DNA of 56,431 nt from DASQEH01 sp038239485 (GCA_038239485.1 JBBSET010000017.1:1-56431); one strand, 5' to 3'; positions 25,343-34,141 are shown, counted from the stretch's first letter. Numbers and translations: made by a program. The notes: generated by a model not told the origin, from the letters alone.

Positions 25343-26161
25343 ATGCCCGGACTCCCCCGTCGCCGGCCGGCCATCGACATCGAGGCGTTGGCGGACTGGG
25401 CCGAGGGTGAGCTGCGCGAAGCGGGTACGCCGAAGCGCGCTGCCTCCGAGCAGGCCTATCTGAAGAGCTCTCTGGAACACGCCGGCGCTTCGGTACCCGC
25501 TGTCCGCGCCGTCGCCAAACGAATCCGCCGCAGCTACCCCGATGTGGATGCCGTCGAGGCGCTCGCGCTGGCGCAGGAACTGTGGGCAGTACCCCTCCAC
25601 GAGTGCCGGCTGCTCGCAGTCGTGATCCTCGAGACCTTCGCCTCGGCGCTTTACCCCACCGAGCTGGCACGGCTGGAGGCTTTCCTGCGCGACTCCCGCA
25701 CCTGGGCATTCGTCGACGGCCTCGCGGGCCATGTCGCAGCCGACATCGTCCTTCGCTACCCGGACGACCCGTGTGTGCACGCGACCCTCCGCGATTGGGG
25801 AGAAGATCCCGACTTCTGGGTCCGCCGCTCCGCACTGCTCGCCCACCTGGGCGTCGTCGGTCGGCGCGGGGAGTTCCAGGGCTGGGACCGGTTCTGCGAG
25901 CTGGCCGACGCCATGCTCGACGAGCGTGAGTTCTTCATCCGCAAGGCGATCGGATGGGTGCTGCGGGAGGCGTCGAATCGCCGCCCGGACCTGGTGGTCG
26001 AGTTCGTGGCGCCGCGAACGTCTCGTATCTCGGGGGTGACGATCCGGGAGGCTGTCCGCCACCTGGAGACCAGCGACCGCGAGGCGCTGATGACGGCATA
26101 CCGCGACGGCACGACGAGGCGTCGCTCCACCACCGGACGATCCGGACACACGAGAACCTGA
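25343..26161 (+). CDS. DNA alkylation repair protein (AlkD-like, HEAT-repeat)
   Basis: A 272-residue all-helical protein resembling AlkD. Tandem HEAT-like helices run through the protein, with LPRRRPAIDIEALADWAEGEL at the start and WVRRSALLAHLGVVGR, FFIRKAIGWVLREASNRRPDLV and FVAPRTSRISGVTIREAVRHL later. TWAFVDGLAGHVA probably contains the counterpart of the AlkD catalytic aspartate. The family excises N3- and N7-alkylpurines without base flipping. ATG 25343 is preceded by GAGGAG at good spacing; the in-frame upstream GTG lacks one. The basic, low-complexity C-terminus (TRRRSTTGRSGHTRT) looks like read-through beyond the domain. It stands alone, divergent from the DUF222 gene. Confidence 0.87.
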   Translation: MPGLPRRRPAIDIEALADWAEGELREAGTPKRAASEQAYLKSSLEHAGASVPAVRAVAKRIRRSYPDVDAVEALALAQELWAVPLHECRLLAVVILETFASALYPTELARLEAFLRDSRTWAFVDGLAGHVAADIVLRYPDDPCVHATLRDWGEDPDFWVRRSALLAHLGVVGRRGEFQGWDRFCELADAMLDEREFFIRKAIGWVLREASNRRPDLVVEFVAPRTSRISGVTIREAVRHLETSDREALMTAYRDGTTRRRSTTGRSGHTRT

Positions 26162-26219
26162 CACTCAGGCCCCCGGCTCGTCGACGGGTAACCCGGCTTG
26201 GGAGCTTCGACACTATGCC

Positions 26220-26374
26220 ACGGAGCCAGCCAGCGATGGCATCGAGCGGTGCATGTCCGTCGACAAGGTCGATCATGAACTGCTCACCGGCATCTGCCGA
26301 CGCCTCTAGACGCTGGCCATTGATCGCGAGAAACACCGTCGTGACAAGCCATGCGAGCCGCTGTTGCCATCGAT
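26220..26374 (-). pseudogene. Remnant of a Fic/Doc (death-on-curing) toxin, C-terminal part
   Basis: Read in one frame, the minus strand gives RLAWLVTTVFLAINGQRLEAS and then GEQFMIDLVDGHAPLDAIAGWLR, which is the C-terminal half of a Doc-type toxin. Just upstream the expected Fic motif DGNKR is broken: GATGGCAACA is followed directly by GCGG, so one base is missing and the frame changes. The residue block before DGN belongs to the antitoxin frame (DAAVIDGN), so the N-terminal half of the toxin and the catalytic HPFV histidine are gone. The recognisable part stops near GWLR; no proper stop follows. Interpreted as a deletion plus frameshift wreck. Confidence 0.7.
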
Positions 26375-26539
26375 CACCGCAGCATCGAACAGTTCGTCGA
26401 GCGTCGCCGCTCGCTGGTCAGCGTCCACCCGAGCGCGGATGGCCAACACAGCGACCTCGTGCATCGACCGGTGCTCCCGCGCAGCTTGCCCGCGGAGGGC
26501 TTCGGTTTCTTCGGGGCTCCACCGCACGACGAATGCCAT
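26306..26539 (-). CDS. Antitoxin-like small protein of a broken Doc module
   Basis: A 77-residue ORF. The first 50 residues (MAFVVRWSPEETEALRGQAA, then REHRSMHEVAVLAIRARVDA) look like a short ribbon-helix-helix or Phd-like antitoxin with an EETEALRGQAAREHRSM helix pair. From about residue 55 (DELFDAAVIDGN) the frame runs out of the antitoxin and into the displaced Fic motif, so the last 20 residues (GSHGLSRRCFSRSMASV) are probably nonsense created by the deletion. ATG 26539 matches the normal N-terminus; an in-frame start at 26590 is possible. With the toxin destroyed, this may be an orphan or decaying gene. Confidence 0.55.
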   Translation of the reverse strand: MAFVVRWSPEETEALRGQAAREHRSMHEVAVLAIRARVDADQRAATLDELFDAAVIDGNSGSHGLSRRCFSRSMASV

Positions 26540-26608
26540 CTCAAAGCGATATCGCACGTGTGCGAGGAGGTAGCCAGCCCCACTCTGCATTGAGAGACCG
26601 GTGATCCG

Positions 26609-27517
26609 TCACCCACCGGCGGCGCCCTCCAGCTCGGCCAGCCGCGCCTCGGCGGCGGCGACCTCCTCGTCGGACCCGCGGGCTTCGGCGACCGCGTCGT
26701 CCGCCGCTGCCTGCGCACGCTCGGCCGACTGCTCCAACGTCACCGCCGCCGACTCCGCCTGCTCCAGCTCCTCGCGCAGCCGTTCGACGGTCGCCACCAT
26801 CTCGTCGCGCTCGAGCTGCGCCTGCTGGAGCTTCTCCCCCGCTCGCCGGGCCGCCTCAGCCGCGCGCTTGGCCGCACTCTGCGCTGCTTCGACATCGCGT
26901 TGAGCCAGCTTGCGCTCATGGCGTCGTCGCTGGGCGTCGAGGTCTGCCGGCGGCTCAGCGGGCGGCGCTGCCGACGATCGAGCAGCCGACGACCGGGCGG
27001 AGGACGACCGGGCGCCGTCCCGCTCACGATCCGCTCCCGGCGAGCCGAGCCCGAAGCCGGACACCGCCAACGCGTCGACCAGCCGACCCGCAGTGACCAG
27101 CTCCGCACTCTCGTCGTCGGCCAGCGTCGCCTCCAGCGTGGCGCGCACGGACTGCGCGACATCGTCACTGGCCGGTCGCCCCCGCTTGCGTGCCAGCGCG
27201 CGAGCGGCCTGCACGAGCGCCGACACCAGCTGGTACCGCTGTTTGGTCAGGTCTCGCAGCTCGGCCCCGCCCACGTCGGCCATCACGTCTCGAAGCTCGC
27301 GACCGAGGTCGAGGAGCAGGTCCATCTCGTCGCGATGGCTGCGCACAAGCTGGTTTGTCAGCCAGCCGGCGACGGTAGGCTTGCGCAGCGAGCCGATCAG
27401 GTCGGCGAGCGGCCGGTCACCTTCGGTCCGAGCCTGCTTGACCCGAGCGGTACGCGTGGCGACGAAGTCCTCGAGGGACAGGCCGTAGAGCTCGTCGGCC
27501 ACCGCGTCGAAGTCCAA
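26609..27517 (-). CDS. Coiled-coil protein, unknown function (actinobacterial)
   Basis: A 302-residue soluble protein. The N-terminal 160 residues form a helical domain (LYGLSLEDFVATRTARVKQA, then LRKPTVAGWLTNQLVRSHRD). A Ser/Ala-rich linker follows near 175-195. From about 200 to 300 comes a long charged coiled coil rich in Arg, Glu and Ala. No catalytic motif or membrane segment is visible. The apparent start is TTG 27517, four bases from the DUF2252 stop; GAGAGGGG just upstream can serve as ribosome site. A GTG six codons downstream is an alternative. The tight spacing indicates translation coupled to the DUF2252 gene. Confidence 0.75.
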   Translation of the reverse strand: MDFDAVADELYGLSLEDFVATRTARVKQARTEGDRPLADLIGSLRKPTVAGWLTNQLVRSHRDEMDLLLDLGRELRDVMADVGGAELRDLTKQRYQLVSALVQAARALARKRGRPASDDVAQSVRATLEATLADDESAELVTAGRLVDALAVSGFGLGSPGADRERDGARSSSARSSAARSSAAPPAEPPADLDAQRRRHERKLAQRDVEAAQSAAKRAAEAARRAGEKLQQAQLERDEMVATVERLREELEQAESAAVTLEQSAERAQAAADDAVAEARGSDEEVAAAEARLAELEGAAGG

Positions 27518-27520
27518 GCC

Positions 27521-28975
27521 TCAGATGCCCCTCTCGCACGGCAGCAGACCGCGGTCGACCGCCGCGAGCAGGGCCTCGTGGTCGCGCTCGGTCTGGTCGG
27601 CGTACGCGCGGGCGAAGTCGCACATCGCCCGGTCGACCTTCCCGCCGCGGCCCAGGTACCCCGCGATCATCGAAGCCCCGCTGGTCCGGGCGTGCCCTTT
27701 GGCGAGCAGGTATCCGCAGATGTCGGCGTAGTCCGCGAGGGCGGCGGCATCGATGCCGTCGATCATGATGGCGCCCTTCATGTCGCGGAACTGGCGGACG
27801 TAGTACTGCCGCTCGACCCCGTCGGTCGTGCTGATCGACGTCCAACCGAGCAGCGGGTCGCTGACGGTCTGAAGCGCCAGCTGGTACTCGACGACACGCT
27901 GGCCCTGGTGCGCGTGCCAGGCGGAGTCGCCGTGCACGAACCGCGCCACGACAGACCGCCGTGCCTGCTTGACCTGCAGGAACAGCACGTCGTCTGGGTT
28001 GCTGCCCTCGAGCAGGGCGACGTAGGCCCGCAGGCCGACCGACCCGACGCCCACGACCTTGTGAGCCAGGTCGTCCAGGGTGTAGCCGCCGACGACGCGC
28101 TGCCAGTGCGACGGCAGGGTCCGCAGGTACTCGTCGAGCGCGCCGGCCACCGACTCGGCGTCCTCGTCCGGAACCCGGGTGATGACGGGAGGCTCCTCGA
28201 CGATCCGTCGGGTGCCACCCTGCTGCTCGGTGAACCGGGGCAGCGCCCGGTCGCTGGTCTTGCGGCGAGCCCGCTTCGCCGCCCGGTCGACCTCCTTGCG
28301 GAAGCCCTTCTTGGTCGCGGTCTCTCGCAGCCTGTCGACATCGAGACGCTCGAACGACCGGGCGAGCAGTGGTTCGTCGGCGAGCCGCGCGAGCTGCTTG
28401 CGGTAGGCCCGCACGCACCGCCCGACGGCAACGCGGAGCTCGGACTCGCTCGACCCGTTCTGCCGTCCCGCGACCCAGATGCTCGCGACCAGCCGGCGCA
28501 GGTCCCACTCCCAGGCGCCGGGGTGGGCTTCGTCGAAGTCGTTCAGGTCGAAGACGAGATCGCGCTCGGGAGACGCGTAGAACCCGAAGTTGCCCAGGTG
28601 GGCGTCGCCACAGATGACGGGGGTGATGCCCGTCGAGGGCAGCTTGGCGAAGTCGTCGGCCATGATCGCCGCCGTCCCGCGCAGGAAGGCGTAGGGCGAC
28701 GACACCATCCGGCCGATGCGCACCGGGATCAGCCACGGCAGCCGGTCCTCATGCGCCTCGATGATCGCCGCCACCGGGTCGAGCCGGTCCGCCGGCGGCG
28801 ACCAGTCGGCGAGCCGGGACCTCGGCGCCCGCTTGCGGAAGCTTCGCCCGAGGGCGTAGCGCTCCTCACGCGGGGTCGGTCGACGCCGAAGCGACATGAA
28901 CGACGCGTCGTCACCGGCGGCGGGCAGGATCTGGTGGCGTCTGCTGGACTTCACGACATGGAGCGACTGAGCCAT
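27521..28975 (-). CDS. DUF2252 domain-containing protein
   Basis: A 484-residue soluble protein of the DUF2252 family. Recognised by FLRGTAAIMADDFAKLP, the kinase-like GDAHLGNFGFYASPERDLVF followed by DLNDFDEA, and a C-terminal KGHARTSGASMIAGYLGRGG. The GDAHLGNFG and DLNDFDE segments resemble the catalytic loop and metal-binding Asp of aminoglycoside-phosphotransferase-like kinases, so it may be a small-molecule kinase; no substrate is known. ATG 28975 follows a GGGGGG purine tract. The coiled-coil gene follows after 3 nt. It diverges from the SNF2 helicase gene across 85 bp. Confidence 0.88.
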   Translation of the reverse strand: MAQSLHVVKSSRRHQILPAAGDDASFMSLRRRPTPREERYALGRSFRKRAPRSRLADWSPPADRLDPVAAIIEAHEDRLPWLIPVRIGRMVSSPYAFLRGTAAIMADDFAKLPSTGITPVICGDAHLGNFGFYASPERDLVFDLNDFDEAHPGAWEWDLRRLVASIWVAGRQNGSSESELRVAVGRCVRAYRKQLARLADEPLLARSFERLDVDRLRETATKKGFRKEVDRAAKRARRKTSDRALPRFTEQQGGTRRIVEEPPVITRVPDEDAESVAGALDEYLRTLPSHWQRVVGGYTLDDLAHKVVGVGSVGLRAYVALLEGSNPDDVLFLQVKQARRSVVARFVHGDSAWHAHQGQRVVEYQLALQTVSDPLLGWTSISTTDGVERQYYVRQFRDMKGAIMIDGIDAAALADYADICGYLLAKGHARTSGASMIAGYLGRGGKVDRAMCDFARAYADQTERDHEALLAAVDRGLLPCERGI

Positions 28976-29047
28976 CCCCCCAGTCTCGCGACCTGACGTC
29001 CGTCGCACAACGGGTGTCGTCGACCGCCTCGTGTCGCCACGACTCAC

Positions 29048-29053
29048 TAGTCT
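29048..29053 (+). promoter_or_regulatory. -10 element for a probable leaderless SNF2-helicase transcript
   Basis: TAGTCT is followed by exactly 7 nt (GGGCATA) and GTG at 29061, so transcription probably starts at the initiation codon. There is no Shine-Dalgarno sequence. Confidence 0.55.
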
Positions 29054-29060
29054 GGGCATA

Positions 29061-32000
29061 GTGCCCCTCGATCTGTCCATCGCCTTGTCCGACGCCGTCA
29101 TCCAGCGATCGACCTTCGGCAACGGCTTCGCCAACGGGATGACGTATGCCCGCGAAGGACGCGTCGGCGAGCTCCACGTCGACGACGGGAACGCTGCCAT
29201 CGCCGCCCGGGTCCGGGGTAGCGGCCACCAGTCATACGACACCAACGTGGTACTGCTGGGGCCGCGCGGTCCTCTCGCACGCGAGACCGACGTGGTGGCG
29301 TCGACGTGGTGCTCGTGCCCGGTCGGGTCGGGCTGCAAGCACGCCGTCGCCGTGATGCTCGTCGCGAGGGACCGCTACTCCCGAGCCCGACAGCCGGCCC
29401 GGGTTCCGACCTGGGAGCGGCACCTGACGAACCTCTTGGACGGCCTGGGCGGCGCGGGAACCGCGACGACGCCCATCGCCTTGCAGTTCGAGCTCACCTT
29501 GCCTGGCCGGTCCGGCGGTCGGCGGACCGCGTCGGCCGACCTGCCGGCGAGGCTCACCGTGCGTCCGGTCGCGTGGGGCCGCAGCGGCACCTGGGTACGC
29601 TCCGGGATCTCCTGGGACGAGCTCAGGTACGTCGGCGGATACCGCGGCTACGACTCGGCCCAGCTGGAGCTCCTCAAGGAGTTCGAGCGACTGTCGGTCG
29701 GCGGCTACGGGTACCGACGAGAGGCCGCCATCGACCTGAGAACGGTCAGCCGCGGCCTGTGGGGTCTGCTCGACCAGGCGGGCGAGGTCGGCCTGCCGTT
29801 GGTGATGACGGGACGGCGGGCAGAGCCTGTCGTCGTGCGCCCGGCAGTCGGCGGGCTCCACCTCGACGTGACCCGGACCGGACCCGATGCCGACCTCTCG
29901 ATGCGGGCCGAAATCCGGATCGGCGACGAGTCACTGCCCGTCGGCGACGTGGGGTTCCTGGGCAGTCCAGCGCATGGCTGCTTCACACTGCCCACCGAAC
30001 CCGGCGAGGCGCCGGTACTGCTGCGGTTCGACCGAGCAGTACCCATGGAGCTCCAGCGCTTCCTCGACCATGCAGGTGACCTGCGCATTCCTGCCGCCGA
30101 CGCTCCTCGGTTCGTCTCCAGCTACTATCCGCGGCTTCGCCAGAGCACCTCCATCGGGTCAGACGACGGCAGTGTCGTGCTTCCGGTCGTCACCGGTCCC
30201 AGGCTGTCGCTCACCGCGGCGTACTCGGGCACGAGCAGGGTGCTCTTGTCGTGGGGTTTCACGTACGTCGTCGACGGGCGCCCGCAGCGTCACGCCATCG
30301 CCGCTCCGGTGACGGCTTTCGGAGTTCGCGACCGCCGCGCGGAGACCCGGCTGCTCGAGCGGGTCGAGCTGCCGAACGAGCCGGTCCAGCTCCAGGTGCT
30401 GGTGGCGGGCGCACTGCGCCTCATCCCCGAGCTCTCACTCGGCGGCATGGACACGGTCGCCTTCACCCAGCAGAGCCTCCCGGCGCTGCGACGAATCGCG
30501 GAGCTCGACGTCGAGGTGCTGGGAGACGTCCCGGACTTCCGTCTTGCGGGCTCCGCCGCCACCATCGCCGTCTCGGCCACCGACTCGCAGGACGCCGACT
30601 GGTTCGACCTCGGCGTGGTCGTCACGGTCGAGGGTCACCAGGTGGCGTTCGCGGACCTGTTCGCCGCGCTCGCGGCAGGCGACTCGCACCTCCTCCTCGA
30701 CGGCGGGACCTACTTCGCGCTCGACGACCCCGCGTTCGAGAAGCTGCGCCAGCTGATCATGGAGGCGCGCGCGCTGCGCGACAACCCAGGCGCTGACAGT
30801 CTCACCGACGGTCTCCGGATCAACCCGTTCCAAGCCGGCCTCTGGGAGGAGCTCGTCGAGATCGGGGTCGTGGGCGAGCAGTCCGCCCGATGGGCGCATA
30901 CGGTCGAAGGTCTGCTGAGCCTCGATGCAATGCCGGAGCCGGCGCTGCCGGCCGGTGTCGAGGCCGATCTCCGGGTCTACCAGCTGCAGGGATACCGCTG
31001 GCTGCGGTTCCTCTACGACCACGGTCTGGGCGGCGTGCTCGCCGACGACATGGGGCTGGGTAAGACGTTGCAGACCCTGGCGCTGGTCTGCCATGCCCGT
31101 GCCGAGGCCGCGGCGGCGGGGACGAGCGGCGGCGACGCGCCCTTCCTCGTGGTCGCACCGACCAGCGTGATCGCGAACTGGGCGGCGGAGGCGGCCCGGT
31201 TCACACCTGGCCTTCGCGTCGTGACCATCGGGGAGTCGCAGCGTCGACGGGGCACTCCGTTGGCGCAGACCACCGCGGGTGCGGACCTCGTCATCACGTC
31301 GTACGCCCTGTTCCGGATCGACATCGACGAGTACCAGTCGCTGGAGTGGGCTGGACTGCTTCTCGACGAGGCCCAGTTCGTCAAGAACCACCGCGCCAAG
31401 ACCTACCAGTGCGCCCGGCGGTTGAAGACGCCGTTCAAGCTGGCCATCACCGGCACCCCGCTCGAGAACAGCCTGATGGACCTGTGGGCGCTGCTGTCCA
31501 TCGTCGCTCCCGGGCTGTTCCCCCAGCCCAAGGTGTTCGCCGACATGTTCGCCAAGCCGATCGAGCGCGGCGACCCCGACCTCCTTGCCACCTTCCGCCG
31601 CCGGGTGAGGCCGCTCATGTTGCGCCGCACCAAGGAGGAGGTCGCCGCCGAGCTGCCGCCCAAGCAGGAGTCGGTCCTGTCGGTCGAGCTGACCCCGCGG
31701 CACCGCAAGATCTACGAGACCCATCTCCAGCGCGAGCGCCAGAAGATCCTGGGCCTGATCGACGACGTCGACACCAACAGGTTCACGATCCTGCGCTCGC
31801 TGACACTGCTACGCCAGCTCAGCCTCGACCCCGCGCTCGTCGACGAGAAGTACGACTCCGTCGGGTCTGCCAAGGTCGACGCCCTCCTCGAGCATCTCGA
31901 GGAGGTCGTCAGCGAGGGCCACCGCGCCCTGGTCTTCAGTCAGTTCACCGGCTTCCTGCGCCGGGTCCGGGACCGGCTGGACAGTGCCGGCGTCGGATAC

Positions 32001-32372
32001 GCCTACCTCGACGGTCGTACCCGCAAGCGCGCCGAGGCCATCGATGCATTCAAGTCCGGGACCGTGCCGGTCTTCGTGATCAGCCTCAAGGCCGGCGGCT
32101 TCGGCCTCAACCTGGCCGAGGCCGACTACTGCTTCGTGCTCGACCCGTGGTGGAACCCGGCGGTCGAGGCTCAAGCGGTGGACCGGGCCCACCGCATCGG
32201 CCAGCGGCGGACCGTGATGGTCTACCGGCTGGTCTCGAGCGACACGATCGAGACGAAGGTGATGGAGCTGAAGGCGAGGAAGCAGCAGCTGTTCGCCAGC
32301 GTGCTGGAAGGCGATGCGGCCTTCGGTTCGGCGCTCACGGCCGACGACATCCGCGGCCTGCTCGGCGGCTGA
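29061..32372 (+). CDS. SNF2/Rad54-family helicase with N-terminal SWIM zinc finger
   Basis: A 1103-residue Swi2/Snf2 ATPase. A SWIM zinc finger lies near the N-terminus (C84, C86, C92, H94 in CSCPVGSGCKHA). A long beta-rich middle region follows (about 100-620). The SNF2 N core has LADDMGLGKTLQTLAL (Walker A), TSVIANW and LLLDEAQFVKN (DEAQ box). The helicase C core has VFSQFTGFLRR, SLKAGGFGLNLAEADYCFVL and VDRAHRIGQRRTVMVYRL. The family translocates on double-stranded DNA and remodels protein-DNA complexes; bacterial members (RapA/HepA relatives) act in transcription recycling, repair or defence. GTG 29061 was chosen over 29031 on the leaderless -10. It is monocistronic. Confidence 0.94.
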   Translation: MPLDLSIALSDAVIQRSTFGNGFANGMTYAREGRVGELHVDDGNAAIAARVRGSGHQSYDTNVVLLGPRGPLARETDVVASTWCSCPVGSGCKHAVAVMLVARDRYSRARQPARVPTWERHLTNLLDGLGGAGTATTPIALQFELTLPGRSGGRRTASADLPARLTVRPVAWGRSGTWVRSGISWDELRYVGGYRGYDSAQLELLKEFERLSVGGYGYRREAAIDLRTVSRGLWGLLDQAGEVGLPLVMTGRRAEPVVVRPAVGGLHLDVTRTGPDADLSMRAEIRIGDESLPVGDVGFLGSPAHGCFTLPTEPGEAPVLLRFDRAVPMELQRFLDHAGDLRIPAADAPRFVSSYYPRLRQSTSIGSDDGSVVLPVVTGPRLSLTAAYSGTSRVLLSWGFTYVVDGRPQRHAIAAPVTAFGVRDRRAETRLLERVELPNEPVQLQVLVAGALRLIPELSLGGMDTVAFTQQSLPALRRIAELDVEVLGDVPDFRLAGSAATIAVSATDSQDADWFDLGVVVTVEGHQVAFADLFAALAAGDSHLLLDGGTYFALDDPAFEKLRQLIMEARALRDNPGADSLTDGLRINPFQAGLWEELVEIGVVGEQSARWAHTVEGLLSLDAMPEPALPAGVEADLRVYQLQGYRWLRFLYDHGLGGVLADDMGLGKTLQTLALVCHARAEAAAAGTSGGDAPFLVVAPTSVIANWAAEAARFTPGLRVVTIGESQRRRGTPLAQTTAGADLVITSYALFRIDIDEYQSLEWAGLLLDEAQFVKNHRAKTYQCARRLKTPFKLAITGTPLENSLMDLWALLSIVAPGLFPQPKVFADMFAKPIERGDPDLLATFRRRVRPLMLRRTKEEVAAELPPKQESVLSVELTPRHRKIYETHLQRERQKILGLIDDVDTNRFTILRSLTLLRQLSLDPALVDEKYDSVGSAKVDALLEHLEEVVSEGHRALVFSQFTGFLRRVRDRLDSAGVGYAYLDGRTRKRAEAIDAFKSGTVPVFVISLKAGGFGLNLAEADYCFVLDPWWNPAVEAQAVDRAHRIGQRRTVMVYRLVSSDTIETKVMELKARKQQLFASVLEGDAAFGSALTADDIRGLLGG

Positions 32373-32398
32373 CCCGGTCATGTCATCGACCAGCATGG

Positions 32399-33331
32399 TC
32401 ACGACAGCAGCACTGCCACCGCGAACAGCACCGGGACCGACACGATGGTCGTGACCAGCGCAGAGTCTCGGGCCAGGACCACGCCCTGGTCGTACCGGAC
32501 TGCGTAGGTGAAGACGTTCTGGGCGGTCGGGAGGGCTGCGGTGATGACAACCGCGAGCAGGGTCAGCCCGTGGAGGTCGAGCAGGACCGCCCCGATCAGG
32601 TACGCCAGCAGCGGCTGGACGACATTCTTGAGCGCGACCACGGTCCACAGCGCGACGCCGATCTCCCCGCGCCCCGGCCGCTGCGCGCCGTGCAGGGAGA
32701 TCCCGAAGGCCAGCAGGATCGCCGGGATAGCGAAGTCCCCCATCAACGCGATGGGAGAGCCGATGGGCGACGGCAGTTCCCATCCGGTCGCCGCCAGCAC
32801 CAGGCCGACGGCCGAGCCGATGGTGATCGGGTTGCGCAGCGGCTGGCTCGCGAGGTGCAGCCACGAGCGGCTAGCGCCGTCGGCCCGGTCGCTCGAGACG
32901 GTGCCCAGGATCGTCGTGATCACGGGGGCGAAGAGGGCGAGCTGGAACAGCAGCACAGGGGCGACGAACGACGCGTCACCGAGCACGTAGATCGCGATCG
33001 GGATGCCGAGGTTGCCGGCGTTCACGTAGCCGGCGGCCATCGCCCCGATCGCGGACTCCCCGGTCGGCCTGTTCCGAACCCTTGCCATTGCGACGTACAT
33101 CAGGGCCACGGCCGTGCTCGAGACGGCGGTGACCACGAGGCTGGCCGAGAAGACCGTCGGCAGGTCCGTGGCGGCCAAGGTAGTCGTGAGCAGACAGGGT
33201 GTGGCCACGAAGAAGGCGGTCCGGCTGAGGACGTTCTGCGCCTCGGCGCCCAGGACCCCGGCACGGCCGACGACGTACCCGGTCGCGACGATGATGCCGA
33301 TCACCACAAACCCGTCGAGGATCCCGCCCAC
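32399..33331 (-). CDS. AEC family transporter (auxin efflux carrier-type permease)
   Basis: A 310-residue integral membrane protein of about ten helices, organised as two similar halves. The N-terminal LDGFVVIGIIVATGYVVGRA begins the first helix, NAGNLGIPIAIYVLG carries the conserved Asn/Gly-Pro break, and the second half has FAIPAILLAFGISLHG and ALPTAQNVFTYAVRY, the paired crossover helix. Members are secondary transporters for organic acids such as malate or for auxin-like compounds. The initiation codon appears to be GTG 33331 with no clear ribosome site. It is convergent with the SNF2 gene, 26 nt apart. Confidence 0.88.
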   Translation of the reverse strand: MGGILDGFVVIGIIVATGYVVGRAGVLGAEAQNVLSRTAFFVATPCLLTTTLAATDLPTVFSASLVVTAVSSTAVALMYVAMARVRNRPTGESAIGAMAAGYVNAGNLGIPIAIYVLGDASFVAPVLLFQLALFAPVITTILGTVSSDRADGASRSWLHLASQPLRNPITIGSAVGLVLAATGWELPSPIGSPIALMGDFAIPAILLAFGISLHGAQRPGRGEIGVALWTVVALKNVVQPLLAYLIGAVLLDLHGLTLLAVVITAALPTAQNVFTYAVRYDQGVVLARDSALVTTIVSVPVLFAVAVLLS

Positions 33332-33546
33332 GGGTGAGAGGTTCGCACACGCCGGCGTACCGCCGATAACCCGGCGTGACAGGACTCACGCACCCTCTGG
33401 GGAAACCTTCGTGCTTCGGGGCGGTTGCGCAATACAGAAGAAACAAACACCAAGCAACATTGGAAACATCAAAACCGCGTGGCCACAGCAACACGAGAAT
33501 CACTTGACCAGGCCTGCGCCACCCCTACCTAAGAGGACCACACATC

Positions 33547-33705
33547 ATGCTGCCCCTTCCGTCCATCCGCATCTCCCCGAAGCGCTCGCGGCGCTCCTGG
33601 CTCCGCCGGCTGGACTCGTACACGCTATGGGCCTTCAACCCCCAGCCTCCGCTGGTAGCGCGACCGCTCACCGACGAGCACCACCGCGCCGACCCGACCA
33701 GCTGA
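33547..33705 (+). CDS. Very small ORF, 52 aa, unknown
   Basis: ATG 33547 is preceded by AAGAGGA, a credible ribosome site. The 52-residue product has a strongly basic N-terminus (SPKRSRRSWLRRLDS) followed by YTLWAFNPQPPLVARPLTDE. No membrane helix or family is recognised. Upstream is a 100-nt A-rich patch (about 33428-33500), unusual in this GC-rich DNA and possibly a promoter or untranslated leader. It may be a small protein or a leader peptide for the next small ORF 48 nt downstream. Support is the ribosome site and the position in an otherwise gene-free stretch. Confidence 0.45.
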   Translation: MLPLPSIRISPKRSRRSWLRRLDSYTLWAFNPQPPLVARPLTDEHHRADPTS

Positions 33706-33753
33706 GCTGTTCGACACCCGTGACCAGCTGGACCTAGACCGTTTCGAGGTTCC

Positions 33754-33951
33754 GTGAACCCCACACCTTCCACTGATAGCTCTGCCGGCTCCACCCTGAG
33801 GCCGCTGCGAGACCTGCACGACGAGTACGCGACCCGTATCGACATCGCCATTGCAGAGGGCAACGACGACCAGGCGTGCCAGCTGGCCGACGACTTCGAG
33901 GACGCCGTCCGCGAGGCCGTTCTGATCCAGCGCTCCGCACCCACCGGCTGA
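33754..33951 (+). CDS. Small acidic protein, 65 aa, unknown
   Basis: A 65-residue acidic helical protein: an unstructured Ser/Thr-rich N-terminus and a helix covering LRPLRDLHDEYATRIDIAIA and DDQACQLADDFEDAVREAV. GTG start with GAGG just upstream. It follows the 52-residue ORF on the same strand. The regular amphipathic heptad pattern and acidic composition make it look like a real helical protein rather than shadow translation. No function is known. Confidence 0.55.
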   Translation: MNPTPSTDSSAGSTLRPLRDLHDEYATRIDIAIAEGNDDQACQLADDFEDAVREAVLIQRSAPTG

Positions 33952-34141
33952 CAACTCGCGCCGCTCACTCGCCCCACGGCAACCGGAGCACCACCGTACC
34001 CGGACCATGGCGTCGGCCGTCCTTCGCTGCGTGGCGGCCGACGTGTCTCGCTACGGTCGTCGCGATGCGCGACAAAGAGTTGATCCGCACCGCATGAGCG
34101 CGGCGCCGATCAGCCGCACGAGCGCGGCGCGCTGGTGTGCC

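Noticed and set aside
34087..34141. Short GC-rich direct repeats downstream of the TetR gene
   Set aside because: GAGCGCGGCGC occurs twice, but this is common in GC-rich DNA and shows no clear hairpin with a T-tract.
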